DNA from: Steinernema hermaphroditum
Lineage: Eukaryota > Nematoda > Chromadorea > Rhabditida > Steinernematidae
Direction: 5' to 3'
Length of the DNA stretch: 64,000 nt
Assembly (NCBI GenBank): GCA_030435675.1
Contig: CM059625.1
Coordinates: 13,454,001-13,518,000, forward strand
Positions 48,461 through 60,975 of the stretch are shown piece after piece. The notes beneath the pieces are model-generated. The model saw only the letters and a program-made list of their open reading frames with translations, made no database searches and was not told the DNA's origin. Every line of letters begins with the position of its first letter. Positions within the stretch are counted from its first letter, which is position 1. The position numbers and the translations under genes are program-made.

Positions 48461-49671
48461 ATGCGCTTTATCTCTTCCATATTGCTCTTCACATTCGCCT
48501 TCACTCAGATTGACTTCGCCATGGCTAAGAGTCAAGCCGGCGTTATACGGAGAATCGCCGCTTCCATCACCGTAGAACACTTAAATATCCTCTCGGCTCT
48601 TGCTGTTATTATTTTTGTTTATTTTCAATTCCGAACGTTCTTCAAGAATAAGAAAAAGGTCACCGAAAAAGTGAGTCCCGAGAACAGTCGTCCGGTGGCT
48701 GAGAAGAAGAAGCAGACAACAGACAAACTAGTCAGTCTTAAACGTGTTTTTGTTCCTTTTTATGCGTAGAATCAAGGTAGGCGAAGACCATGACGTGGTG
48801 GAAGATCATGACGATGTCCACGTGGCCAGGGAGATTCTTTACAAAGCGCACATCATGCCGGAGAACGAAATGCTTCGGAAGTCACAGCTCTTCTACGAGC
48901 AGATGAAGATGCGCCGAAGTGTTCGTTGCTTCAGTCACCGACCCGTACCTTTAAAGGTCATACAGAACATCGTAAAAACGGCGGGTAGGTAGGAATGCAT
49001 TCGGTGAGACGCAGCTATCACCAACTAGGTACCTCACCAAGCGGAGCTAACCTCCAGCCTTGGACGTTCTGTGTAGTCGGCAATGACGCTCTGAAACATC
49101 GAATAAGAGAGATCGTTGAGTATGAGGAGCAGATGAACTATTCCAGACGTATGGGCGCGAAGTGGGTGCTCGACGTCTCCCATCTCAATGTCAACTGGAA
49201 CAAACCGTACCTCACCGAGGCGCCGTTCATCATAGTTGTCATGAAACAGGTTGACTTTGTCCGGGAACCTTTCATACAAAGCTGTTTTGTTTAAGATATA
49301 TCAACCGACAGAAACGGGCGAGAAACAACCCACTTACTACAACGAGATCAGTACATGTATTGCTACTGGAATCTTGCTGGCGGCGATTCAGGTACATTGG
49401 CCTTTAACACAGATACGAACAAATTGTGCCTATATTAAATATCACTACATTAATATCTTTGTACAATTCGCAAAAGTGTGTGTTTCAGAACTGCGGCTTA
49501 GTTACGGTAACCACGACGCCCCTCAACTCCGGAACGCAAATAAGAGAAGTACTACAGCGCCCACCCAACGAAAAAGTTGTGCTCCTTCTTCCTGTGGGAT
49601 ACCCTGCCGTGAATGCTTGTGTGCCTGACCTGAAAAGAAAGCCACTAGAAGATATCCTCCAACTTTATTAA
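48461..49671 (+). CDS. sup-18: Iodotyrosine deiodinase family flavoprotein (SUP-18-like)
   Basis: FMN-dependent nitroreductase-fold membrane protein. Mammalian IYD recovers iodide from iodotyrosines. C. elegans SUP-18 is the orthologue and acts with the SUP-9 two-pore potassium channel in muscle. ATG 48461 starts a hydrophobic N-terminus ([14 protein letters not shown]) followed by a TM segment ([15 protein letters not shown]) and a basic/acidic linker. Then the family motifs: [79 protein letters not shown] and [20 protein letters not shown], stop TAA at 49671. FMN-contact motifs ([19 protein letters not shown]) are intact. Five or six exons. It sits between the two desaturase copies, on the other strand. 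Confidence 0.92.
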
Positions 49672-49845
49672 GATAAACCTTAATCTCTAATAATCAGTTA
49701 ACAATCTTATCGAAGTGACATGGAATGCGGTAAAAAAGGCAAGCATTAGCGCTACCCATACATATTAATAACACATAAATTAATACGTACAAAAATAAGA
49801 TCAGCACCATCTATTTGTTAGAATCTTCGAAAACGGGGAAGCACT

Positions 49846-51242
49846 TTACGAGTTGTGCTCCTTTGCAGGGCTTCCAATTCCCGTAAGACAATAAAGGGCC
49901 TAAACAATGTAAAGTGAGCAAATGAATAAGAAACATATTTCCTACCGTTTGAATATTTTTGTAAATATGGCATGTTCCATACGACCCCGTGCCATAGAAG
50001 TGGAATTCGGATTCGTCAGCAACCTTTCTCTTTATACGCGAACGCAGGCTCATTGCTGGATCCACGACAAATCTATACATCATCTTCACCCAGCTGTCAT
50101 GTGCCATCAAGTTCTTATAGAATTCCGGAGCGATCTTTCTAACCTAAAACAACGTTCAGAATGGAAAAGTTTCATTAATGTATATCTACCAATGGCAGGT
50201 TGCGTCCGCAAACATAAGGGAAGTCGTGGTGCTCCACATGATGACCGACATTGAAAGTGACCAAATTAATAGGACCATAGTAGCTGTAAGTTTCTTGCCC
50301 TGGATTGAAAACATAATGATCGCTTATATAATGTCCAGCCAGGGGGTGCAAGCCGAGGCCAACGAAGAAACCTCCCAAGAGGAAAACAAAAGATTTCCAG
50401 CCGAAGAAGTAGTAAATTCCAAAATTGAAGGCGATCTGAATCGCAGCGTTCACAATCTCCAGATCAGTGACAGCCTGCAAACTGGCGATATAACGCGCAT
50501 GGTTATAGACAAGGATTACCTTCTGATAAATTGCAAATGGACGAAGGGCATAAAATATTGGCTGCAAAAACATCCAAACCAACTTTCCAAAGGTCGATGT
50601 GAACCAGCGAGCTTCAAATTCAGTCGGAACATCGGTATCAATTATGTCTTCACCTAAAAAGTTCGCTGATCACATAGGAACCGGCTTCGTTTAGAATATA
50701 CCCATATTACGATGATGTTCAAGATGGTACTTCTTAAACGAAATGGACATTGGGACGCCCATTGGAAGATTCGGTATGAATCCGAAAAGACGGTTCTGAA
50801 AGGAAAAAAATGTGTACTCAGCGAACCATATTTCTTTTCTTACCGCCAGGGGTCTTCCAACACCGAAAGCCATGTTGTGGGAAATTTCGTGAACCGCAAG
50901 CGTCAGCGAGTGGTTGATGGTTCCACTAGAGAAGTAGGCCTGGAGCCAAACCAACGTCCAATCAGCATCTGAAGTGTGACAAGTGAATTCTGGAGACTAT
51001 TGTACTGTATTACCTCTGACTAAGTAGGCTAAAAAAATCTGAAGGACGACCATCATCACGACCACATATTTGAAGCTAGGATCGATTCCGAATGTCTCCT
51101 TGATCTCCGGGTACTTTTCCAGCATCTGCTTACGGCTAAAAAGACTACTGAATGGAGTAAGGCTTTGCAGTTTTTACCGTGTGCAATGAGGTTCTTCGGT
51201 ATACGACCAGTCAAAACTGGCCTTCGTGACCCGCTGTCCCAT
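49846..51242 (-). CDS. Sphingolipid delta(4)-desaturase, copy 2
   Basis: Second dihydroceramide desaturase of the tandem pair. ATG 51242 ([19 protein letters not shown]). Same exon plan as copy 1: HEISHN (box 1), [13 protein letters not shown] (box 2), LDLEIVN-type TM region, [13 protein letters not shown] and [20 protein letters not shown] (box 3). The penultimate exon reads [18 protein letters not shown]...[13 protein letters not shown], and a short last exon ends [14 protein letters not shown] with TAA 49846-49848. Box histidines are conserved, so predicted active. The segment 50875-51168 is almost identical to copy 1, intron included, while the rest has diverged clearly (see findings). 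Division of labour between the copies is unknown. Confidence 0.9.
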
Positions 51243-51497
51243 CGTCTTCGGCAAGCCTGAAAAAATTTACAAACAACTTGCGTTCAGGTTTACTGGAAAA
51301 TGACAACACTCCGTACAGAATCAGACTGCAGACCGCTTATCAGCGCAGAGCGAACTGCTATCAGTTGCGGGATACATAGTTAACGTGCAAGAAACGTCTA
51401 TCGACTGGGTTATAACCAACCAACGTTTGGAGAGAACATGGGAAAAATCTTTAATAGATGTCAAATCAACAACTAATAGAACAACAGCTAAGAGCAT

Positions 51498-53037
51498 CTA
51501 GGCAACAGCAGCGACGTCTTGGTCAACTTCTGACTCCACAACAGCTTCCTTCTTCTTCTTTTTGTTCTTCCTCTTCTCGACCTAAACAAACCAATCAATA
51601 GCACAGTGTACAATAATATGACTCATACTCTTTCAATCTCCTCTTCTGTTGGTACCGGCACGTATTTGTTAATATCTATGGGCACAAATGCATCACCCGG
51701 GATTATCATCATGAGTGCGCGGTTAACAAATGGTCCGAGAGCAGGATTTCTTTGCTTGCAAAGTGTCTCAATTACGGTGGCAATATTTGCCTCAAGTTCC
51801 TCGTCACTCATGGATAACTGAAATTCAGTTCAAATGAGACCTACGAAGATTACAGTTTCACTTACACGACCGACAACGGCATCGCACAGTCCCCAAATTG
51901 GGTAGACAGGGTCACCTTTTACTGTAAGCTTAATGCCATTTCTAAATTTCTCGATAATTTCGGGTAAATCATCACCCAAACCACCTATAATGCTAGGAAT
52001 GATTAAAGTAAGCAAACTTTACACACCAACCATTAATGCGAGTCGGAAATCGAGATTTGAGAATGCCTCGCAGTGGCAGAATATGAGTGCTCATCTCACC
52101 GTGAGCAACACAAAAATCGTAGTCATCGGTTCGGAACTGTCCTTTAATAATCTAAATAAGCATGTCGTGTTGCGTTCGCGAATTATAAACACGGAACCTT
52201 CTTGATCATATCGGGACCTAATGCGACTTCCGCTCCAGCTTCAATGGCGATCTCTTGATTTTGAGGGGACGCCGCAAATGCCATAATTGTGCGCTTTTCA
52301 TTGTGCTTGAAGGGGAACGGGACGGGAACGATTTGGTCAGAATTTCCGACCATTTTTGTCTGAACGGTAGCCCATTGTAAGCAAAGTATTAACACAATCG
52401 CACCTGTCGCTCAGTTGTCATGTTGAGTTCCAATCTCAGACGGACCGGAGCATTTGGATTGTTATATATGGATGGCTGCTGCATCAGACGATGAATTTCA
52501 AGAGCTTTTGAAATAGGATAAAACTGAGTCTTAACCATGTCTTTCAAATAGATGTTGCAAACGGGCTTCTCTGGTAGATCACTTTCAGCATCGACATCCA
52601 AGCGTCCGGGATATTGCTGCGACGGCGAAAGCCTAAAGAGCGGAGCGTAATTGAAGATTCATCGTTGACAGTCGGAACAAGTTGCAAGTATTTAGACGAC
52701 TTTCAGCAAGTTAAGACATAATGAGTCTCTATGGCAACGTATAAATTACTTACAAGCTCTTCATGCGACGAATAGAAATACGTTCCATAAAGTTGTACTG
52801 CTTACGCGCTGCCTCCTTTTCTTCTCGCTTCACACGACGTTCAAGCTTCTGGGCGCGCGTCAAAGTAGCCTTCAGAGCACGTTTTCGCCCTAAATCAAAT
52901 ATTTAAGATACAGCAGAGAAAACAACTTGAAAGCACATACCTCGATTCTGCTGAAGAACAGCGGTACCCGGTCTCAACAGCTCGTTCATGGCGCCGAACA
53001 TTGAAAAACATCTCGAATGAATCAATAAGTTTGACAT
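51498..53037 (-). CDS. mrpl-1: Mitochondrial ribosomal protein uL1m
   Basis: Component of the mitochondrial large ribosomal subunit L1 stalk. ATG 53037 gives a basic, acid-free N-terminus (MSNLLIHSRCFSMFGAMNEL) fitting a mitochondrial presequence. Next come a Lys/Arg-rich segment (RKRALKATLTRAQKLERR), FYPISKALEIHRLMQQPS, PFPFKHNEKRTIMAFA, AIEAGAEVALGPDMIKK, YDFCVAHGEMSTHILPLRG and GGLGDDLPEIIEKFRNGI. A basic then acidic tail (EKRKNKKKKEAVVESEVDQD) ends at TAG 51498-51500. These are the L1 family blocks in order. About seven exons joined in frame. No break seen. Confidence 0.85.
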
Positions 53038-54406
53038 GGTTGAACACCCTGTAAATAAAGAAATCATGATCAACTGCATCCGTCAGCATTGCAAGAAAAG
53101 AAGTCCACAAGTATCACTCGGTGGTGATGCTCCCCTTTGCAACAGATCTTCCTTTTTGCACATAGAGAACGCATCGTTGCAAGAGTGCCGAATGAGAGTA
53201 AACGTCTTATGTTCGCTTTACAGTTTTGTCACTTTCAGGTAACTGAACTGCTATCATTTGGAAACAGTGCAAATATGGATGAACTTTACGTGCGTTGTAC
53301 GGAAATATAGATCTACACAACGAACAGAGCAATTTACCAAAAGTTCATTTTCGGTATTTTCTGTGGAAACCGTTTGGATTACAGCATTTGTTGCCTGTCA
53401 TTTTTGGAATTTTTGGATCTCTCCTACATATAAAAACCGAGTCAGTTTTTGAACTAGGTCTTATCTCCACTGCCGATCTCCAACACTTGTTCGTTACTTA
53501 GGCAGTACTAGGGCAGCGTTCGCGCTCTAACTCTTAGTCTTCTGTTTACCTATTGTTGCACCTCCACTCTCTCTCTGAATCAATCTCTGCCCAGGAGGTG
53601 CAGGCACAATGCTCTACTCTGCGCGACACTTTACCTCACCTCCAGCTGGTTCCATTTATCGACACGGACGATAGTTGTCGTTGTCATGGATGATACTGGG
53701 CTCTTTCGATAGTTTTGTTTTTTTCAAGTGGGGGTGAGCGAACCACGTGCAAAATATTCTGGAAATGTTTTTTTGCCGCTTACAAGAGACAATATTTTTT
53801 GAAAATGAAGATGTCGACCATGAAATTTTGCATGTGGATGTAAATACAAGTGATATGGCAAACGATGCCCTAGTGCACCTGTCGCGCAAAATATGAACAT
53901 CGTTCATTTGTCTTACACCATGTTCTCTTTTATGTCGTACACTACGCATTCATTTAGGTTGCCTTGACAGGTTTTGTTTGTTACTACGATTTACTTTCTT
54001 TTGAGTACCATTTCCAACATTTGTGCGAGTCATTTATTGCGTGTGCAGATGGAATTGTTAATCGAATTAATCAGGTATTCATTTGTGCGCATATGGGACA
54101 TTATTTCTACTTAATCTAGTATTTCATTCATGGAGTTCGAGCGTTGTCAACAGCTGGTGTTTTCCTGCACGAACGCGCGAAATTGTCCTCGCTACATTTT
54201 CCCTCTAATCTCACTCTCGCTGCCGTTGGCGCTCGTGTGGCTTTAGCCGCCTCCGTCTCCTGTTTTCGTGTTTGTTTTCCATTGGGTATTCCATCATTTG
54301 AACGCCTCTTTCATGCAAAATGCCATTTCTTATTTCGATTTTTAAGCGTCGTGTAATCCCACGTTATTCTTTTCGATCTAACATATACTCCTTTGTAGTC
54401 AGTAGG
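53038..54406. other. Divergent spacer between mrpl-1 and the KEOPS gene
   Basis: 1.4 kb between two divergent starts. Frames here (for example 53258-53501) have no recognised content. Pyrimidine-rich stretches occur near 53540-53600. Nothing else is supported. Confidence 0.5.
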
Positions 54407-55054
54407 ATGAAGGCCGGTCTCTCGCGATTGTTCGACCTACAACCAGATCCTTATGACTTCACGCAGCATCGATTTATTCGGTTATGTCTGTTTCGGGATG
54501 TTAAAAATGCTACAGAGCTAGGAGCTGGCGTCCGTGATGGTCAATTCGACGCTGCGCTAATTCGACCAGAAGTGGTAAGTTCTCTGCTCGTTTTCCATCA
54601 GCTTAATTTTATTCTTTGCAGGTTTATGAGCCCTTTGTTGTACTGGCTGCAGCAAATCGCGCTGTTCATCAAGCTGCTCACAATCGTCTGACAACTCGTT
54701 CGCTATCCGCAGAATTAATATATTCGCTTTCACCTAATCGCAATATTGCTGACTCGCTGCGAACGTTTGGAATTGCCGACACTAGCCAGAATCTCCTCGT
54801 TGCGATATTTCACGATGAATCAGGAGACGCAATGAAGAAGATGGCCAAACTTATCGATGGCAGGCCCGTACCGCTTGAGGAGCTGTCGGAAGTCGTTGAC
54901 CTGAGAACAATCAGAAAAGTGGGACAATCAAAAATAATATCAGGAATAATTAAATGTTCTTCAGGTTTACAAACTAAGTGAAACACAAGCCGTCGAGGAA
55001 GATATAAGTGGTGTTATCGTTAGTAAGCTTGTTACGAAGGATTACATGTCGTAG
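54407..55054 (+). CDS. KEOPS/EKC complex subunit TPRKB (Cgi121 family)
   Basis: Binds the PRPK/Bud32 kinase in the KEOPS complex, which makes t6A37 on ANN-decoding tRNAs. Three exons: ATG 54407 (MKAGLSRLFDLQPDPYDF) to a GTAAGT donor at about 54576; the second to about 54921; the third starts VYKLSETQAVEEDISG after TCTTCAG and ends at TAG 55052-55054. Family features: VYEPFVVLAAANRAVHQA, TRSLSAELIYSLSPNRNIADSLRTFGI with the conserved LSP-N-I segment, LVAIFH, and the C-terminal VYKL. The length of about 180 residues fits the family. No other KEOPS subunit gene was seen in the window. Confidence 0.88.
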
Positions 55055-55761
55055 GTTTGTCTTCAAGGCTTTGTGATGAAGAAGTATTGCTTATGCACAT
55101 TTTTGTCTTGTTATGAACACTGCTCGTTCATGTTGTTACATTCATTAGAGATATAAATACGTTCGTATAAATAGCTGCTTATATGTGGTTTGTGCTGAAA
55201 TAAAGCGATAACTCGTCCCAGAGTGCGAGGACTGCAGAGTTTCATTCAGTTCAACATTTGCACGCGATCACTAAATGTCTCAAAATTACAATTGGGAGAG
55301 CCAGCTAGAGTTGTCCCATAGTGGTCTCGGAGCTTGACGACTCGATCAGATTCGCTGAGAGGATAAGGGCAGTGAAGCACTATGGTCGTTGTTCTAAGGT
55401 GTTGTCACTCCATAATGGGGGGAAAATCCTTATGATTTGGATGCTTCGCGTTGTGATGGATAATCTCCTGCGCTTAAATCGGCATCCGATGGAAAAAGTC
55501 GTTTTCAACATATTTTCATAAAACTTGTGTGTCTACAATTGTTGTTGCAACATCATTTATTCTATAAACATTAAACATTAATACGAACAAATCGTTACTT
55601 TAACAAATGAGGTATAACATTAGTTAATCTTTCGTGCTAACGCGAATAAAACGAATGAGCAATTTGCAGTAAATCTCGCACATAGATGAACAAACACTAC
55701 GTAGGTACCAGTCCTTGCCAGAATGCATAACATTTTTCAACCCGAATGAAAGTCATTTTTT
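55055..55761. other. Convergent 3' spacer
   Basis: Region between the stop codons of the KEOPS subunit and the acyl-CoA ligase. A minus-strand polyadenylation-like TTTATT lies near 55557. No gene is supported. Confidence 0.5.
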
Positions 55762-58133
55762 TTAGTTAAGTTTTTCGTACATCTCGACTAAGACCGACTT
55801 GAAGTGTTTTACCAAGTTCGGACGCTTGTTCTTGAGAGTCGGGGTTAAAAGGGCGTTGGTAACAGAGAACTGCTCCGCACACACGTAGATGTCTTTAGCC
55901 TGAAATGGAATGGTTCATAATTTATAGAATGATTGCCTAAACAACCTGCTCGTAAGAATTGAGCTTCGCAGCCTTGCCTTGAGCAATGATGTCGTCAAAA
56001 ATAAGCTTTTTGATCTGGGGTTTTTCGCAAAGTTCTTCTTGGGTGATGTTGTTCATTCCCATGTGGTTCGCGGCGTATGGGACAAGTACTTCGAAGTCCG
56101 GAACCACAACGGCGATGACACACGTTTTGAGACTGTCGCCATACAAGAAACACTGAGCGAGAAACTTAGATTGGGTGTAGGTATTCTCAATCTTCTCTGG
56201 AGCGACGTACTCTCCCTATAGAGAAGTAACTATTATTTCCAGAATACCGAGGACAGTTTACCTGTGCGAGCTTAAAGATGTGCTTGATGCGATCGATGAT
56301 TCGCAGTGTGCCGCGTTCAGTCCAAAATCCAACGTCTCCAGTGTGCAGCCATCCATCAGAATCGATCGTCTGCTTCGTCAGCTCATCGTTCTTATAGTAT
56401 CCCTTGAAGACGTTTGCACCCTTGATGCAGATTTCTCCCTTCGACTTTCCATCGTATTCAGGGATGTCATCGACGGGTGCGAACTTGATCGCACAGCAAG
56501 GGGAGGGAACGCCCACATGGCCAGAAATGGCATCTCCTTCAATCGTCACTGAGCACGGTGCGACGCACTCTGTTTGACCGTATCCCTCTACCACAAGGGC
56601 TCCAGAAGTAGCACGAACGAAGTCCAGAACGCTCTCAGAGACGGGTGCGGAGCCCGTAATGATGAGTCGCACACGGCCTCCCAAGGCAGAGCGAATTTTC
56701 TTGAATACAAAGTCGACATAGGAGTCGTTCCTTACAATTCCCCTAAAAAGGTCCTTAGTGAAATGTCGCCTATTTAGGTATATCCTACTTTTTGAGCTCG
56801 GCTGTCTTGCAACGTAAAGCAAAACCGAAGATGGTACGCTTCAGGAATGAGGCGTTCACTTCGGACATCGCTTTGTCGTACATTCGGTTCAGAACTCGGG
56901 GGACAGCGACAAAGACTGTCGGCTTCAGCTCCCTTATGTCTTCATTCAACTGGTGGATCTGTCCACGGTAGAAGCCGATGGAGGCCCCAACTGCGTAACA
57001 GATAGACTGTACGACACGTTCGAACATGTGCGCCAGAGGAAGGAAACTGATCATCACGTCCTAAAAGCCTCTGTAGATTTTTGGAAAGTCTTTAGTTTGC
57101 AAACCTCTGAACGAATGTTTGTGTGTTCAAAGTATGACAATGTAGTGCCGTCGGCGATGATATTGCGGTGCGTCAGCATGACACCCTTAACGTTTCCAGT
57201 TGTTCCCGAAGTATAGCAAATAGTGGCGAGATCCTCTGGTTTTGGTGGCTAAAGGTACGGTGTTCTCCACCCACGAATGTCTATGTGATTACCTCGTGGG
57301 GTAAGGCAGCGGCTTCTTTCCCTTTCTTCTCGAGATTTTCAAATGAAATCACCGTCACTCCGACTGTCTTTGCCAGCACTTCCAGTTCCTCGGTCACTTC
57401 GTCCATGACCACAATGGTTTCCAAGGTGTCTAGTTCGTTTTTGCTCTTCAACAAGCTCGAAGCCTTAGTCACATCATCGACGACAACCAGTTTCATTGCG
57501 GTCTGATTGATAATGAACAAACACGCTTCGAATCCTAATGTGTCGTACAGAGAAACAACAACATTGTTGAAGTTGTACGTAGCCAGTTCTGTAATGACCC
57601 ACTGAAAATAATTTAATCATTGTCTGGTTATGTCTTCCCGAAATCGCACCTCTGGACGATTTTTGGCGTAGATTCCGATGCAGGTATCCTGCCCGATGGG
57701 AAGATCCAAGACGCGGAAGGCCTGTGAGACATACTCCGCGCGATCCAAAACCTTACTGTACGAGAGCCACACATATGGTTCTGATCCATCCTTCTGCAAC
57801 TTGCGCATCCCAAGCATATTTCCATCGTTGGAAACGCGAAGGCCTCGTCTGACATTCTCGTAGAGAGTGTTCACCTCTGGGTACAAATTGAGCATGAATG
57901 TGTCGTCCTTAAGACTGCCACAGACTCGAGATCCATCCTAAACAGACAGTAAGCCATACGATTTGTGGTTTGTATTAACATACCGGGAGGATACGAGTCT
58001 GGTTGTTAGGGTCGACGAGCGGCTTAAGAGGCTGAGGCCCGTTGGACATGTAGTAGTAAGCTCCAGCTGCTCCGACAACACCCACTCCTAAGGCGAGCCC
58101 AACATTACTAATGTTGTAATCGTTCAGGGCCAT
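55762..58133 (-). CDS. Long-chain fatty-acid--CoA ligase (ACSL type)
   Basis: ATP-dependent activation of long-chain fatty acids to acyl-CoA at ER or mitochondrial membranes. ATG 58133; the N-terminus has one TM helix ([19 protein letters not shown]), as in ACSL1/5/6. Next: [23 protein letters not shown] and [13 protein letters not shown]. The AMP-binding P-loop is [20 protein letters not shown]. Then [55 protein letters not shown], the [12 protein letters not shown] motif, [24 protein letters not shown] (the fatty-acid signature region) and the C-terminal [15 protein letters not shown] with its catalytic-region Lys. TAA 55762-55764. About ten exons; reading complete at near-full family length. 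Which nematode acs gene it matches cannot be told. Confidence 0.94.
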
Positions 58134-60156
58134 GGTAGTTGTACCGTATCCGAATGGGCACCTGATGGGCAATCACACTCCAATTTGTACGCAGGGAAGC
58201 ACTTGTGTCCGGATTAAGTTTGAGCACAAGGAAGCCCTGAAGAGAGGACGTTACCGTTAAGCTGAGAATTCGAAACAAAACGCGATACTGGTGCACCAGC
58301 GCGAACGTCGGCGAGTTCTGTAAACAAACACAGTCTTAAATATACGCACAAGGCGACAAGTTATGACCTTGAGCAATGTGTACAAATATTAAGTTCTCTA
58401 AGAAAGTGGTGCGCTGCAGAAAACCACGCCATCGTGAAGCGGAACCTTCGCTACTTAATTCTCGCTACCAAAGTACGACGACAGGGATTGATCGTATCAA
58501 TCAAATGTATCCGCCTTCTTTTCGTTACACACGTGTGTTATGCGTGGAGAAAGTGAGGACGAAAGATCTCAAGGTCAAAAAATGGTAGAGTTTTAAAGGA
58601 AGAAGCGGGAAAAGATAACGCAACACACGTGGCGTTATCTTATCGATGAACCGATAAGTGAAGTCTGAATAGAAAACGGGCAGACGCACGTGGCCTACCC
58701 AATGGACGCTGTCGCTTTAACCATACGCCGCGTGGATGAAAAAACGCGACGGCCGAATGCGACGTCATCGTTTCCACAATGGCGCTTGCGAAACGAGGAA
58801 TTGGGAGGACAAGCGGGAACGGAGGCGCGCGAGGTTGGCTGCAGAGGAAATGTGCGAACAGTCCCTGTGTAGTATGTAGAGTACCGTTTGCGTCAGCGAG
58901 TAAACTGGGAGCAAGTCACTCGTCTCGACCACTTAGTCAGTCGAGACGAGGGACGAGACGAAACGACTCACTGAGGCCTCGGCCGTTGTCTCCTCCGGAG
59001 GAGCAGACTAAAACGCGACTGGCTGTGGGAGCTGGACGACCATCACGAACAACAAGCTGGCCAAGTCGCACACGTGACAGGAACGACCGCAGCTCTGAAT
59101 GACGCACCCAGCGACGGCATAAACAAACTTTTCATCGTGTTTCATTATGGGCCGCGGATCGCTGCTTTTAAGAATCGCCATATAGGTTATTCTGATGCAA
59201 ATGGAGCGTTCAGAATGCCGCTAAGTGCACGAGCGCTATGGGGAGTCTTTGTCGGGCGATAATGGCCACGAAGGTTGGATCAGATAGGGAGCAACGAACA
59301 CGCTTTTATAAGGCGAGCAAAAAACAGCTGCTGGTCATCGCTGACGGGAAGGCGGTTCATATCTAAGCCTTGTGCTTCCGACTGGATCCAAAATTTGTGA
59401 TGTTGTTGTTTTTGCGTTACGCAATCGGAAGTGAAAAGCTTTCATAGGTACCATATCCATATTATGTGGAAAACACCTCTGATGAAATCTTTAAAGGCGC
59501 AGGTAAACACCATCGGTCATAAGGATTGCTGTAAATGCAAAGCAAACGAATGCGAGCAACACAGATGTGCGAATTTTTGTGGGAATTTTCAGGTGTTACA
59601 GAAGCCTTTCCCATTATTAACAGCGAATTAATCGCAGCCAAGGATTCGGAAGAGAGCGAGCTAAAAGAACCTGATCTCCGAGAACCTGAGGTATCAAAAT
59701 CAAATCCCTCACATGTGTCGTGGTATTTGAGTGGCCGCGAGAAGGCGGTTATTGCCCGTGATTCTGCTTGGTGACGAAGGTATCGTTAGAGCAAAGTTCG
59801 TTAGAACAAATAGCGCCGAGGAAAATATCCATCATCTCGGAGAACCTTTGGACCCTGTGACGTTCGACTACCGACTGCACGAGGCCGGGTTCAAACGATT
59901 TGTCTTGCGGAGAGAAACCGTTTATTATAGAAGTTCAATATGGGCTTACAGATCTTCATTATTTCAAGATTATATGTACAATGGTAGATAATCCCCAGCA
60001 AATACAACGCTGTTGAGATCGACGCAAAAAAAAGTGGCCGATCCGCATGGCGGACTGACGAAACACGCGATATACATGTATAAAACATAAGACTAACACA
60101 ATATTATTATCTAATTGTTTTTCTGTAAAACAGTGTCGTCGATTTTAGTTAGGCTC
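58134..60156. other. Upstream of the acyl-CoA ligase; GC-rich stretch, no supported gene
   Basis: A GC- and CG-rich block at about 58690-59110 resembles a promoter/5' region, with open frames on the plus strand but no recognised protein. Plus-strand frames at 59535-59774 and 59731-59991 include an acidic segment (KDSEESELKEPDLREPE) after a CAG acceptor-like site. They might be exons of an unidentified gene; I cannot join them into a supported model. Confidence 0.35.
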
Positions 60157-60975
60157 TTAAATATACGACTCCTTGCCGTTGGCTGCGGCGACGAGCGCTT
60201 TGGCAGCAGCAAGCTCTTCCTTTTCCTTCCGGCGCTGTGCCTCATGAGCCTGCCGGGCTTTCAGGTACCGGTAGCAACGACGCAGCAACCACATCAAGGC
60301 GATCACGATTATAACGTAAACGGTGGCCAGCATGAGCAGATTGGCGACTTCATCTTTGAACAGAAGCAGTTTGCTTTTCGAGCGCGAGAGGTTGTCAATT
60401 AAGACGTACAACGTGGTGAGATCAGCAAATGTGCCGCATGTGGGCTAAAATAATTCTTTCCTGTATCTTAAAGCGCCGATTTGAGAAGTACGAACCTGAG
60501 CAACGGCAAATGGAAGAAGATATTTGGGGTCATGCAGGTAAAGGGACAAGTAAAGAGTGCCGGAACACAGTATCTGAACGATGCGAGCAACAAACGCCAT
60601 GTAAGCGTAGATGGGACAGTCAGGGAATTGTGGATAGAACAAGTTAACCAAGTAGATCGTTCCTAAAGGAAAAATGTGCTTCAGTCGCGGTTCATGAAGT
60701 TTTGGAGCATACCGAGCATTATTTCATGGAAGACGAGAGTGCAAAAGACGAAAGTACCGATTTTAGCGTGGACCGTCTTGAAGCAGCATCGATAGCGTCG
60801 CGAATCGAAGAAGCGTGCCTCACTTGCATTTTGAATCTGAAATGCAACAATGCGACTAGTGCAGCCAAGATGTGCGTGAAGAGCTCACCTTCTCCCGAGC
60901 GTATTCAAGCTCCTTGGAATGTTCAAGATCAGTTTCGCCGTTGTAGCGTTTCAGATTGAGCGGTTCTTCTTCCAT
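60157..60975 (-). CDS. Small tetraspan membrane protein, LAPTM-like layout
   Basis: Four exons join in frame: ATG 60975 (MEEEPLNLKRYNGETDLEHS); a second exon beginning IQNASEARFFDSRRYRCCF; a third with LVNLFYPQFPDCPIYAYM; a last exon ending ANGKESYI with TAA 60157-60159. Four hydrophobic segments follow a Cys-containing YRCCFKTVHAKIGTFVFC. This recalls the CC...GT start of TM1 in lysosome-associated LAPTM4 proteins and related nematode families. The C-tail is long, basic and coiled (RRKEKEELAAAKAL). Family assignment is tentative; membrane topology and gene structure are well supported. Confidence 0.7.

Noticed and set aside
50178..50657. Plus-strand ORF of 159 codons
   Set aside because: Antisense shadow of desaturase copy 2 exons containing the third histidine box.
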